The notes below the pieces were generated by a model. It saw only the letters and a program-made list of their open reading frames with translations, was not told the origin of the DNA and ran no database searches. From G016756615 sp050958605 (GTDB lineage: Bacteria > Pseudomonadota > Alphaproteobacteria > Rhizobiales > Rhizobiaceae), in NCBI RefSeq assembly GCF_050958605.1, contig NZ_JBJHDO010000001.1, positions 930,001 through 994,000 of the forward strand: a stretch of DNA of 64,000 bases, given 5' to 3'. The translations under genes and the position numbers were made by a program. Of this stretch, positions 7,221 through 15,464 are shown piece by piece; the stretch's first letter is position 1, and every line of letters starts with the position of its first letter.

Positions 7221-8753
7221 CTACATCACCGCCCCGATCTGCCAGGGCACGAATTCATTGTCGCCATAGCCGAGCTCCTCCGATTTGGTGCGCTTGCCAG
7301 AAGCCACGGCAAGGATCTCTTCGAAGATCTCCCGTCCCTTTTCCTCGACGGGAACCCCGGCCAGGATGTCTCCGCAATTGACGTCCATGTCCTCGACCAT
7401 GCGCTCGTACATCGGTGTGTTGGTCGCGAGCTTGATCGAGGGAACTGGCTTGCAGCCATAGGCGGAGCCGCGTCCAGTGGTGAAGCAAAGCATATTGGCG
7501 CCGCCCGCCACCTGGCCCGTCGCCGAGACGGGATCGTAGCCGGGCGTGTCCATGAAGACGAAACCCTTTTCGGTCACCGGCTCAGCATATTCGTACACGG
7601 CATTGAGCGTGGTGGAGCCACCCTTTGCAGCCGCGCCGAGTGATTTCTCCAGGATCGTCGTCAGCCCGCCTGCCTTGTTGCCCGGCGAGGGATTGTTGTT
7701 CATCTCGCCGGCATTCCGGCGGGTGTAGTCTTCCCACCAGCGGATGCGTTCGATCAGCTTCTCGCCGACGGCCTGGTTCTTGGCGCGGCGGGTCAAAAGA
7801 TGCTCGGCGCCATAGATTTCCGGCGTTTCCGACAGGATCGCCGTTCCGCCGTTGCGTACCAATATGTCGGCGGCCACCCCGAGCGCCGGGTTGGCGGTAA
7901 TTCCGGAATAGCCATCCGAGCCGCCGCATTGCAGGGCAAGCGTGATCTCGGAAGCAGGGGTCGCCTCGCGCCTGGCTCGGTTCACTATCGGCAACATCTC
8001 CTTGATGCGCTCCAGGCCCTGCTCGATTGTCTTGCGGGTCCCGCCTGTGTCCTGGATGGTCATCGTGCGGAAGGTCTCGCTCTCCTCGATGCCGTAGAGC
8101 TGCTTCATGCGCCCGATCTGAAAGACCTCGCAGCCGAGGCCGACGAGCAAAACGGCGCCGAGGTTCGGGTTGGCCGAATAGCCCCACTGAGTGCGCTTCA
8201 GCACCTCGAAGCCTTCTCCCGAGCCCGCCATGCCGCAACCGGTCCCGTGGGTGAAGGAAACGACGCCATCGACATTGTCGAAGCCTTCGAGAATGCCGGA
8301 ATTAGTAGCAGCCTCCGCCATGAAGCGTGCGACGGAGGCCGAGCAGTTCACGCTGGTCAGGATGCCGATATAGTTGCGGGTACCTGCCTTGCCGCTGGCT
8401 CGACGATAACCCTGGAAGGTGGCCTGCTCCTCGATGGGCAGGATGTTCTCGGGCCGGGCCGCGGCGGCGATCTGATAGTCGCGCTCGAAATCGTGCATGC
8501 CGACATTGTGCTCGTGCACCCAATCGCCGGCTTCTATGGCACGACTTGCAAAACCGATGATCTGGCCGAATTTGACGACAGGCTCGCCCTCCGCAATCAT
8601 CCGTGCCGCCACCTTGTGGCCGAAAGGAATACGCTGGCGTGTCCTCACGCCCTCGGCGATTGGGCTTCCCGGTTCGATCTTTCCCGCTGCGACGAGGACA
8701 TTGTCCTCGCCGCTTAGCCGCAGCATGCGCGCCGTCGTGTTGATTGAGTTCAT
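7221..8753 (-). CDS. uxaA: UxaA-family altronate dehydratase
   Basis: This 510-residue protein matches D-altronate/D-galactarate dehydratases end to end. An N-terminal SAF domain (about 1-95, with IPFGHKVA and AGDWVHEHN) is followed by the long catalytic domain. That domain shows the conserved blocks FTHGTGCGMAGSGEG, ECGGSDG-like LQCGGSDGYSGITANP, NNPSPGNKAGGLTT and CFTTGRGSAYG. E. coli UxaA dehydrates D-altronate to 2-keto-3-deoxygluconate using iron. An AGGAC ribosome site lies before the ATG. It is the first gene of the operon running into the ABC transporter and the SMP-30 lactonase, and it is divergent from a GntR regulator across a perfect palindrome. The family also contains galactarate dehydratase, so the exact acid remains open. 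Confidence 0.9.
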   Translation of the reverse strand: MNSINTTARMLRLSGEDNVLVAAGKIEPGSPIAEGVRTRQRIPFGHKVAARMIAEGEPVVKFGQIIGFASRAIEAGDWVHEHNVGMHDFERDYQIAAAARPENILPIEEQATFQGYRRASGKAGTRNYIGILTSVNCSASVARFMAEAATNSGILEGFDNVDGVVSFTHGTGCGMAGSGEGFEVLKRTQWGYSANPNLGAVLLVGLGCEVFQIGRMKQLYGIEESETFRTMTIQDTGGTRKTIEQGLERIKEMLPIVNRARREATPASEITLALQCGGSDGYSGITANPALGVAADILVRNGGTAILSETPEIYGAEHLLTRRAKNQAVGEKLIERIRWWEDYTRRNAGEMNNNPSPGNKAGGLTTILEKSLGAAAKGGSTTLNAVYEYAEPVTEKGFVFMDTPGYDPVSATGQVAGGANMLCFTTGRGSAYGCKPVPSIKLATNTPMYERMVEDMDVNCGDILAGVPVEEKGREIFEEILAVASGKRTKSEELGYGDNEFVPWQIGAVM

Positions 8754-8814
8754 GAATGGTCCTGGTTCGCTGGCTCGACATGCGAGCGGGCTGATTGACG
8801 TTCGTCGGACTTGA

Positions 8815-8836
8815 GCATACTAACATGTTAGTATGC
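8815..8836. promoter_or_regulatory. Perfect 22-bp palindrome, probable GntR/FCD operator
   Basis: The half-site GCATACTAACA is followed directly by its exact reverse complement TGTTAGTATGC, giving a gapless 22-bp palindrome. It lies in the 120-bp gap between the divergent uxaA (62 nt upstream of its start) and the GntR-family gene (37 nt upstream of its start). Regulators of the FadR/FCD subfamily bind short palindromes in exactly such positions. Binding here could control both directions. That the adjacent regulator binds it is inference. Confidence 0.75.
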
Positions 8837-8873
8837 GAGGCAAGTATCATTCTCCTTGGGCTAGGCCGGCACC

Positions 8874-9590
8874 ATGACGGTCCTTCCCAGCAGCCGCGCC
8901 CTGCCGGCGAGCGGCGGTCGAGGGCAGGGCGGCGCAACGGATCGCATCGTCACGGCTTTGCGTGAGGCGATAGTCGCTCTGGAGATTCCGCCGGGAACGG
9001 TGCTGGACAAGGCAGCGCTGGCTACCCGGTTCGGCGTGTCGCGCTTCCCGGTCTCGGAAGCCTTGAATCGCCTGAAAGCCGAGGGACTGGTCGAGATAAA
9101 GCCGCAGAGTGCCTCGACGGTTTCGCTGATCAGGCTGGCCGACGCCCGGGAAAACATGTTCCTGCGCCGCGCGCTCGAAGGCGAGACGGTGGCCCTGTTG
9201 GCGAAGCGTCGGGCCCCGGATCTGCTGGTCGAAGTGGAGAGAAACCTGCGCTACCAGAAATCGGCCATGGAGGCCGGCGACCGCCAGGGCTTTCATCGGC
9301 TGGATTTGGAGTTCCACGATCTTCTTGTAAGCGGCGCCGGGTTTCCTCGTGTTCGGGCGACGGTCGAGAAGGCGCGGTTGGCTCTCGACCGGGTTCGTCG
9401 CCTCCTTGGTTCACCCCGCCGGCATGCGCTCACCTTCGCCGAGCACAATGCGATCGTTGATGCCTTGCGCGCTGGGGATGCTGGCGCGGCGCGAGCGGCG
9501 ATGGCCGCTCATATCGATTCCGTCATGGATGAGTTGGAGGATTTCTCGGAGGCGCATCCCGAGGTCTTCGCCGATGTCGGGTGGGCATAG
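8874..9590 (+). CDS. GntR-family (FadR/FCD subfamily) transcriptional regulator
   Basis: A 238-residue regulator with an N-terminal winged helix-turn-helix (about 20-80; LATRFGVSRFPVSEALNRL) and an all-helical FCD effector domain (about 90-225). The FCD metal/ligand residues are visible as LDLEFHDLL, EHNAIVDAL and MAAHIDSV. It is transcribed away from the uxaA-ABC operon. FCD regulators commonly sense sugar acids or other carboxylates and repress uronate or aldonate catabolism, which fits the neighbour. It converges with the last gene of the second transporter operon, 2 bp away, so control of that operon would have to act in trans at a distance. The ribosome site is weak. Confidence 0.88.
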   Translation: MTVLPSSRALPASGGRGQGGATDRIVTALREAIVALEIPPGTVLDKAALATRFGVSRFPVSEALNRLKAEGLVEIKPQSASTVSLIRLADARENMFLRRALEGETVALLAKRRAPDLLVEVERNLRYQKSAMEAGDRQGFHRLDLEFHDLLVSGAGFPRVRATVEKARLALDRVRRLLGSPRRHALTFAEHNAIVDALRAGDAGAARAAMAAHIDSVMDELEDFSEAHPEVFADVGWA

Positions 9591-9592
9591 CG

Positions 9593-10576
9593 CTATCTAC
9601 TCGGCGGGCTGCGGCCGTAAAGCAGCAGCATGACGACAATCACGACGCCGTAGATGATCTGCCGGCCGGCTTCGGGCATCTGCATGACCGACAGGATAGA
9701 TTGCAGGAGTGTGATCAGGATGACGCCGGCGACGGTGCCGAGATAGGAACCGCGGCCGCCGAGGATGGACGTTCCGCCGAGCACAACCGCCGCGATCGCC
9801 GGGAGGAGATAGGCGTCGCCCATGGCCTGGGCGGCCTTGGATGCATAACCGGCGAGCAGCACGCCGCCGAAAGCGGCAAGCCCGCCCGAAACGGCGAAGG
9901 CGATCATCACCACACGCCGCGTGTCGATGCCGGACAGGTAGGCGGAGCGCTCGCGATTGCCGATGCCGTAGACGGCGCGCCCGAACGTCGTGCGAGACAG
10001 CACGAAGACCGTTGCGGCACCGATCATTGCCCAGACAATCACCGCATTCGGAACGCCCGGAATGGTCGAGCCGGTCGCGAGATACCGCATCGCCGGCGAT
10101 GCGGCGTCCTGCGGTGAGAAGCCGCCGGTGTAGACCACCATCAACCCTTGCGCGACGGCGTTCGTGGCCAGCGTGACGATCATCGACGGGATGCGCAGAT
10201 AAGCGACGCCGATGCCGTTCACGAGACCGATCGCGATCCCGCAAGCCACGCCGAAGGGAATGGACAATATCGGCCCGGCCGTGCCGTAGGCCCCGGCCGC
10301 GCTCGCCATCATGCCTCCCATGGCGACTGCCCAGGGAACGGAAAGGTCGATCTGCCCGAGTAGGATGACGAGCATCATGCCTGTCGCAATGACCCCGAGG
10401 AAGGATGCCACCTTCAGCTGCTGGAGCAGATATTCGGGCGAGAGAAAGCTCGTCGAATAAAGGCTCGCCAGGAACAACAGCAAGAAGATGCAGACGAAGG
10501 CGGTTGCCACCGCCGGATCGGCACGCCGGAAAACTGCGGGAAGGCGGCCACTCGATCTGCTCGTTGTTTCGCTCAT
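9593..10576 (-). CDS. CUT2 sugar ABC transporter permease (second of two, system 2)
   Basis: A 327-residue RbsC-family permease with about nine hydrophobic helices; LLGQIDLSVPWAVAMGG is the usual EAA-like region and VVLGGTSILGGRGSY lies near the C-terminus. The start at 10576 gives a 4-nt ATGA overlap with the stop of the preceding permease; the in-frame extension upstream is non-coding shadow. Last gene of the second CUT2 operon, ending 2 bp from the convergent GntR gene. It probably pairs with the preceding permease as a heterodimer. Substrate unknown. Confidence 0.9.
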   Translation of the reverse strand: MSETTSRSSGRLPAVFRRADPAVATAFVCIFLLLFLASLYSTSFLSPEYLLQQLKVASFLGVIATGMMLVILLGQIDLSVPWAVAMGGMMASAAGAYGTAGPILSIPFGVACGIAIGLVNGIGVAYLRIPSMIVTLATNAVAQGLMVVYTGGFSPQDAASPAMRYLATGSTIPGVPNAVIVWAMIGAATVFVLSRTTFGRAVYGIGNRERSAYLSGIDTRRVVMIAFAVSGGLAAFGGVLLAGYASKAAQAMGDAYLLPAIAAVVLGGTSILGGRGSYLGTVAGVILITLLQSILSVMQMPEAGRQIIYGVVIVVMLLLYGRSPPSR

Positions 10577-11553
10577 CCGAACCACTCGAGACGATTGCGC
10601 ACCCTGAACAGGGCGAAGGCGCCGAGGGAAACCGCGATCAGCAGAACCACTCCTTGGAAGAGCGGCTGCCACAGCGGCTCGAGATCGAAGACGAAAAGCA
10701 GGTCGCCGATCGTGCGGAAGGCGAGGGCGCCGAAGATCGCTCCGATGGCGCTGCCTCGCCCGCCGAACAACGAGACGCCACCCAGCACCACCGCGGCGAT
10801 GGAAAAGAGCGTATAGGCGTTGCCCGACGCGTAGGCTGCTTCGCCCGTGTAGGTGAAGAAGGTCAGGAACAAGCCGCCAAGCGCGGCGAACAGGCCGGAC
10901 AAGGTGTAGGCGGCAAATTTGGCCCGGCGGATCGGCATTCCCGACATGAAGGCAGCCACTTCGGACGAGCCGGCCGCATACGCGGCACGACCGATCACCG
11001 ATCGGCTGAATGGTACCCAGAGCAGGAGCACCGCCGCGGCCAGCACGACGAGGCTGGCTGGAACGAAGCCGAAGAGCTTTCCGGTCATCGCGTCGGCAAG
11101 CCCCTCATTGACCGTTCCACCCGGAAACGGACGCAACATCAGGGCCAAGCCGAAATAGACGGCTCCTGTCGCGATGGTGGCGACGATGGGTTGCAGTCGT
11201 CCATAAATCACGATCAGCCCGTTCAGCGCCCCGCAGGCAAGTCCCGTCAGCAGGACGGCGCCAACGCCAAGCGCCGTTTCCACCGGTCCTCCGTGCACGA
11301 GCCAGGACGCGAGACAATTGGTGAGGATGAAGGTCATGCCCACCGACAGATCGATGCCGGACGTGATCACGACCAGAGCCTGCGCGACAGCGACGAAAGC
11401 GAGCAATACGCCCTTGTTGGCGGCCGTTTGCACGACATTGGCGGTGAAACCCGCCGGATGGTTGCCGACATAGATGAGGAACATGACGACGAAGATGCCG
11501 AGCGCGAGAAGCGTGCCGCGCTGTTCCGCCAGCCAGTATCGCCAATCCTTCAT
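10573..11553 (-). CDS. CUT2 sugar ABC transporter permease (first of two, system 2)
   Basis: A 326-residue inner-membrane permease of the RbsC family. Diagnostic segments are VVITSGIDLSVGMTFI in the first third and LGGVSLFGGRGSAIGAIFG near the C-terminus. It starts 13 nt after the ATPase gene and overlaps the next permease by ATGA. It should form the transmembrane channel together with the next gene product. No residue pattern reveals the sugar. Confidence 0.9.
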   Translation of the reverse strand: MKDWRYWLAEQRGTLLALGIFVVMFLIYVGNHPAGFTANVVQTAANKGVLLAFVAVAQALVVITSGIDLSVGMTFILTNCLASWLVHGGPVETALGVGAVLLTGLACGALNGLIVIYGRLQPIVATIATGAVYFGLALMLRPFPGGTVNEGLADAMTGKLFGFVPASLVVLAAAVLLLWVPFSRSVIGRAAYAAGSSEVAAFMSGMPIRRAKFAAYTLSGLFAALGGLFLTFFTYTGEAAYASGNAYTLFSIAAVVLGGVSLFGGRGSAIGAIFGALAFRTIGDLLFVFDLEPLWQPLFQGVVLLIAVSLGAFALFRVRNRLEWFG

Positions 11554-11566
11554 GCTTGTGCCTCCG

Positions 11567-13081
11567 TCAGGCTCCCGTCACGTTCAGCGCACTGGCGACC
11601 AGCGCTCGTTCAGTGATCGCCGAGCCGGCAAGCTCGCTGGCGATGGCCCCATCGTAGAGCACCAGCACCCGGTCGCAGCAGCCGATCAGTTCGTCGTAGT
11701 CGGTTGAATAAAAGAGGATGGCCGCGCCGCTGTCGGCGAGCTTGCGCAGCAGCTGATACATTTCCTGCTTGGTGCCGACATCGATCCCCCGGGTGGGGTC
11801 GTTGAGTAGAATGATGCGTGGGTTGCGCATCAGCCATTTGGCGACGACGACTTTCTGCTGATTGCCGCCGGAGAGAGTGGCCACGGGAACATCGATGTCG
11901 GCGGTGCGGATCGCCAGCAGCCGGACCATCTCGTCGATCAGGTGGCCTTCCGTTTCGCGGTCGACGATGCCCCAGCGCGAAACATGGTCGAGAGCGGCGA
12001 AGGAAAGGTTGTGGCGAACCGACATCGGCAGCATCAGCCCCTCGGTCTTGCGGTCTTCAGGGATGAGCGCCATGCCGACCTCCTTCGACCTTGCCCGGGA
12101 AGGGCTGGAAATCCCCACCTTCCGCCCATCGATCAGGATTTCGCCGGAACAACCGCGCAGCACACCGAACAGCGCGAGCAGCAGCTCTCTTTGGCCCTGG
12201 CCGTCTAGCCCGCCCAGGCCTACCACTTCACCAGCGGCGATCGAGAACGAGATCGCGTTCAGCCGATCCGTCCAGGAGAGTCCCCTGCATTCCAGAACTG
12301 GTTTCCCAGCGACGCGGTGCTCGGGCTTCGGTGGAAAAACATGTCTGTATTCGCGGCCGATCATAAGCTCGACCACTTCGCTGTCGGTCCGGGTGCCCGC
12401 CATGTAACTGGCGACGTTGCGCCCATTACGGAAGACAGTGCACTCATCCGCAAGCTCGGCGATCTCGTGCATGCGGTGCGAGATGTAGAGCAGCGCGAGC
12501 CCTTCGGCGCGCAATCGCCTCAGCACGGCAAAAATCTTCGCGCGCTCGGCGGCGGCAAGCGCGGAGGTCGCTTCGTCCAGAATGAGGATGCGCGGTTTTC
12601 GTGCGAGCGCCTTGGCGATCTCGACCATCTGCCTTCGCGACAGCGGCAGATCCTTGACCAGCGCCAACGGATGAATGTCGTCGGCGCCGGCTCGCGCGAG
12701 GGCGGCCTGGGCAAGGTGCCGCTGTGTCCTGCGATCGATCATGCCGAAGCGCCGAGGCGGGTCGCTGATCAGGATATTGTCCGCGACGGTCAGATCGGGG
12801 ATGAGGGAGAGCTCCTGGAAAATACACGCAATACCGGCCTCGTTCGCCCCGGCCGGAGATGCGAAGGCGACTTCTTTCCCATCGATCGCCATGCGTCCTT
12901 CGTCCGGCGCAACGACCCCGGCAAGGATCTTGATCAGCGTGGATTTGCCGGCTCCGTTCTCGCCGAGGATCGCGTGAACGCGACCGGCGTTGACTGTCAA
13001 CTCGGCTTTCTCGAGCGCGCGTACGCCCCCGTAACGCTTGGATACACCCTCCATGCGCAAGAGCGGAACAGCATCCACCAT
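11567..13081 (-). CDS. CUT2 sugar ABC transporter ATP-binding protein (system 2)
   Basis: A 504-residue protein with two fused nucleotide-binding domains (RbsA/MglA type). Domain 1 has Walker A GENGAGKST (about 40-48), a Q-loop in CIFQELSLIPDL, a signature-like LPLSRRQMVEIAKAL and Walker B ILILDEATSAL. Domain 2 has no complete Walker A but shows LSGGNQQKVVVAKWL and ILLNDPTRGIDVGTK. The ATG at 13081 is preferred; it has GGAGG three bases before it. The frame extends to a GTG at 13114, but that codon lies in the loop of the strong hairpin at 13101-13130. Follows the binding-protein gene in the same operon. Confidence 0.9.
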   Translation of the reverse strand: MVDAVPLLRMEGVSKRYGGVRALEKAELTVNAGRVHAILGENGAGKSTLIKILAGVVAPDEGRMAIDGKEVAFASPAGANEAGIACIFQELSLIPDLTVADNILISDPPRRFGMIDRRTQRHLAQAALARAGADDIHPLALVKDLPLSRRQMVEIAKALARKPRILILDEATSALAAAERAKIFAVLRRLRAEGLALLYISHRMHEIAELADECTVFRNGRNVASYMAGTRTDSEVVELMIGREYRHVFPPKPEHRVAGKPVLECRGLSWTDRLNAISFSIAAGEVVGLGGLDGQGQRELLLALFGVLRGCSGEILIDGRKVGISSPSRARSKEVGMALIPEDRKTEGLMLPMSVRHNLSFAALDHVSRWGIVDRETEGHLIDEMVRLLAIRTADIDVPVATLSGGNQQKVVVAKWLMRNPRIILLNDPTRGIDVGTKQEMYQLLRKLADSGAAILFYSTDYDELIGCCDRVLVLYDGAIASELAGSAITERALVASALNVTGA

Positions 13082-13100
13082 CGGCCTCCGCAACGCTTCG

Positions 13101-13130
13101 GCGGAAGGCGACACTTGTGTCGCCTTCCGC
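13101..13130 (-). promoter_or_regulatory. Strong intercistronic hairpin after binding-protein gene (system 2)
   Basis: GCGGAAGGCGACA and TGTCGCCTTCCGC form a perfect 13-bp inverted repeat around the tetraloop CTTG. It begins 12 nt after the stop codon of the binding protein and ends 19 nt before the ATPase start. No T-tract follows, so complete termination is unlikely. It is better explained as a 3' stabiliser or partial attenuator that sets a high binding-protein to ATPase ratio. Confidence 0.75.
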
Positions 13131-13142
13131 TCCGCGGTTGAT

Positions 13143-14267
13143 CTACTGATTTTCCTTCGTCTGCCCCATGATCTCCTGTGCTGTGAAGTTGATGCCGCAG
13201 GTGGGGAAGGAGTTGCCGACGAAGAAATTGTCGGACTGGTCGGGGAAATAATCCTGCCCTTCCTTGAAGTTCGGGTCTTCTACGATTGCGAGCGGCAGCT
13301 TGACGGATTGCGGGACGACTTGGCCTTCAAGTGCGGCGATGGCTGTTTTGATGGCGACCGCCACCTGTGCGGGGCCGGTGCCGGCGGAAGAACATTTGAG
13401 GCCGTCCGAAGCGAATTTCGCACAGAATTTCCGGAAGCCGTTCTCCGTCTCGGCGCCTACTGGCACGAAGGGGTGCTTGGCATCGATCATCGCCTGGACG
13501 ACGCCGGTGTCACCGCCCTGGGCCGTGATGCCGTCGAACTTCTTGTGCACGGCAATCGCGTCGGCTGTCGCTTTCTGGGCGGTCGGATCATCCCACTTGC
13601 CCATCACCTCGACGACGTCCCACTTTTTGCCCGAAGCGGCGAAGGTCTCATGAATGCCGTTGTGGCGGTCGGTGTCGACAGAGGTGCCGGCGACGCCGCG
13701 CACCTCCAGCACCTTCCCACCCTCGGGCAGATGCTTGATCAGCCAGTTCGCCCAGAGAACGCCGAGGCCCTTCTGGTCGACATTGACGTTGATCGCATCC
13801 TCGGTGTCGAGGATGTTGTCGAAGGCGACAAGCACGACGCCCGCCTCCTTGGCGCGCTTGATGACCGGCGCGAAGGCCGTCGGGTTCTGCGCGTTGACGA
13901 CGATGGCGTCATAGCCGGAATCAATGAAATTGTTGATCGCCGAGATCTGGGCCGGCACGTCCTCCCCGGTGGAGACGACCTTGAATTCCTTGAGCTTGGC
14001 CGCGACGTCCGGCTGCGCCGCGTAGGCTTTCGCGGTCTGGATCATCTGGATGCGCCAGGTGTTGGCGATGTAGCCATTCGCCAGGGCGATCCGATAAGGC
14101 CCCTCCTTCTTCGGGTACTTGAAGAACTTGGTCTCGGGCGTCCAAGGGGCGAAGCAGTCCGGCTCAGCCGACGGGCCCTTGACGATCTCGGGCTCGGCCA
14201 GAGCCGTCGAGGAGAACATTGCAATTGCGGTGGCGGCAACGATGCCGCCGATAAGCGACTTGACCAT
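13143..14267 (-). CDS. CUT2 sugar ABC transporter substrate-binding protein (system 2)
   Basis: A 374-residue periplasmic binding protein with a signal peptide (MVKSLIGG start, cleavage near TALA, residue 24). It is longer than a typical ribose-binding protein. After the signal sits an extra segment of about 35 residues containing a Cys (DCFAPW) before the fold proper begins at YRIALANGYIANTWR. Other Cys residues (KFCAKFASDGLKCSS and FPTCGINF) could form disulphides. Hinge blocks VNAQNPTAF, FDNILD and TAQGGDTGVVQAM align with the system-1 protein, showing a common origin. A GGGAGG ribosome site precedes the start. First gene of its operon. Ligand unknown. Confidence 0.88.
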   Translation of the reverse strand: MVKSLIGGIVAATAIAMFSSTALAEPEIVKGPSAEPDCFAPWTPETKFFKYPKKEGPYRIALANGYIANTWRIQMIQTAKAYAAQPDVAAKLKEFKVVSTGEDVPAQISAINNFIDSGYDAIVVNAQNPTAFAPVIKRAKEAGVVLVAFDNILDTEDAINVNVDQKGLGVLWANWLIKHLPEGGKVLEVRGVAGTSVDTDRHNGIHETFAASGKKWDVVEVMGKWDDPTAQKATADAIAVHKKFDGITAQGGDTGVVQAMIDAKHPFVPVGAETENGFRKFCAKFASDGLKCSSAGTGPAQVAVAIKTAIAALEGQVVPQSVKLPLAIVEDPNFKEGQDYFPDQSDNFFVGNSFPTCGINFTAQEIMGQTKENQ

Positions 14268-14602
14268 CGATTTCCTCCCATTCGCAGTCTTCTATGTCAC
14301 GCATGCCGTCTGGTCCGCTTGATGTGCGGCGCGTTGCCTGTTCAACGTCTTCTGGACTTCGGTTTCCTCCCTCCTCTGCAAGAGGGTAGTCGTGTATCAA
14401 TTGCTAGGAAGCCGCATGCAGTAGATTGGCAGCAGCCACCTTGTTAGGCGGCCATTCTTTTTTGCCGCCAATTGTCAGAATATTCATATAATATGGCTGC
14501 GATCAAGTTGCCCTATTTGTGTATAGGTCAAGGCCGTCCAGCAGGATCGCGCGGCGTGGCAATCGTCCCGAGAGACCACTTCCGCGCGGCCGTTCCAAAA
14601 GA
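14268..14602. other. Intergenic region upstream of CUT2 system 2
   Basis: About 330 bp without a convincing gene. It should hold the promoter of the 14267-9593 operon (minus strand) and, at its right end, the T-rich tail of the terminator of the nucleoside operon. An AT-rich island near 14455-14500, unusual in this GC-rich sequence, contains the small dyad ATATT-CATAT-AATAT (14480-14494), a possible promoter or operator. Nothing else was recognised. Confidence 0.4.
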
Positions 14603-14630
14603 ACAGCCCCGCCGGAAACGGCGGGGCTGT
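14603..14630 (-). terminator. Rho-independent terminator of the nucleoside operon
   Basis: ACAGCCCCGCCG and CGGCGGGGCTGT form a perfect 12-bp GC-rich stem closed by a GAAA tetraloop. On the minus strand it is followed by TTCTTTT (14602-14596). It lies 37 bp beyond the stop codon of the last SDR gene, so it should end the long operon read from 23117 down to 14667. Confidence 0.85.
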
Positions 14631-14666
14631 CTTCAAAATTCTGGTGGCTGATTTCGGACTGATGTC

Positions 14667-15443
14667 TCAGAACGGCGTGTCGCCGCCATCCACGCTGATC
14701 GATTGGCCGCGGATGATCTGGGCTGCGTCCGAAAGCAGGAAGACGATCACGCGGCCGACCTCGATCGGCAGGATATGGCGGCCGAGCTGGTGGGGAACCA
14801 TGTTCTTCATCATCTTCTCGGATTCCACCGCGTCGCCGCCGGTGATGAAGTCTGCGACGGTCTTCAGCATGTCCGTCGCGACGCCGCCCGGGCAAACGGC
14901 ATTGACGTTGATCTTCTTGTCGGCCCATTCGAGCGATAGAGAGCGGGTCAAGTTGATGACCGCAGCCTTCGAAGCATTGTAGCCGGCCATGTTGCGGTAG
15001 CCGACCTTGCCGGCGTTCGATGCGATGTTGACGATGGTACCGCCCTTGTCGCCGAACTGCCGGGCCGCAGCCTGGGAGGCGAGCATCACGCCCTTTACAT
15101 TGACGGCAAATTCCAGGTCGAGATTGGTCGGGGTAGCGCCCTCCGCCGGTCCGAGCCGAACCACGCCGGCATTGTTCACCAATCCGTCGAATCGTCCGAA
15201 TTTGTCGGCAAGCTGGGTGAAGGCCAAGTCGAGACTTGCGGGGTCAGTCACGTCCGCCGGGATTGCAACGACCTTGTCGCCGCCAGGATCGAGGGCTGCT
15301 GCTGCTTCGGTAAGCTTCGTGCCCGGGAGATCGAGCAACCCGACCTTGCCGCCGGCCTCGAGGATCGCCTCGGCTATGCCGCGCGCAATGCCGCCGGCCC
15401 CGCCGGTCACGGCGATCACCCTGTCCTGAAGCGTTTTCATCAT
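14667..15443 (-). CDS. SDR family NAD(P)-dependent oxidoreductase
   Basis: A classical short-chain dehydrogenase (258 residues). It has the cofactor motif TGGAGGIARGIA (about 13-24), an Asp after the second strand (LLDLPG) that suggests NAD preference, NNAGVV, a serine in NIASNAGKVG and the catalytic YNASKAA. The C-terminus IRGQSISVDGGDTPF is typical. Two Met codons begin the frame (MMK); the first is used here. It is the final gene of the nucleoside operon and is followed by a terminator. Substrate unknown; by context it may oxidise a sugar moiety released from nucleosides, but this is inference. Confidence 0.85.
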   Translation of the reverse strand: MMKTLQDRVIAVTGGAGGIARGIAEAILEAGGKVGLLDLPGTKLTEAAAALDPGGDKVVAIPADVTDPASLDLAFTQLADKFGRFDGLVNNAGVVRLGPAEGATPTNLDLEFAVNVKGVMLASQAAARQFGDKGGTIVNIASNAGKVGYRNMAGYNASKAAVINLTRSLSLEWADKKINVNAVCPGGVATDMLKTVADFITGGDAVESEKMMKNMVPHQLGRHILPIEVGRVIVFLLSDAAQIIRGQSISVDGGDTPF

Positions 15444-15464
15444 TTCACCTTTCGTACTTTCAAT

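Noticed and set aside
7800..8717. Open frame of about 300 codons on the plus strand
   Set aside because: It is the exact antisense of uxaA; open antisense frames are expected in high-GC coding DNA. It has no family resemblance.
14480..14494. ATATT-CATAT-AATAT dyad as a firm operator
   Set aside because: Five-base arms in an AT-rich patch are easily random; mentioned only within the intergenic note.
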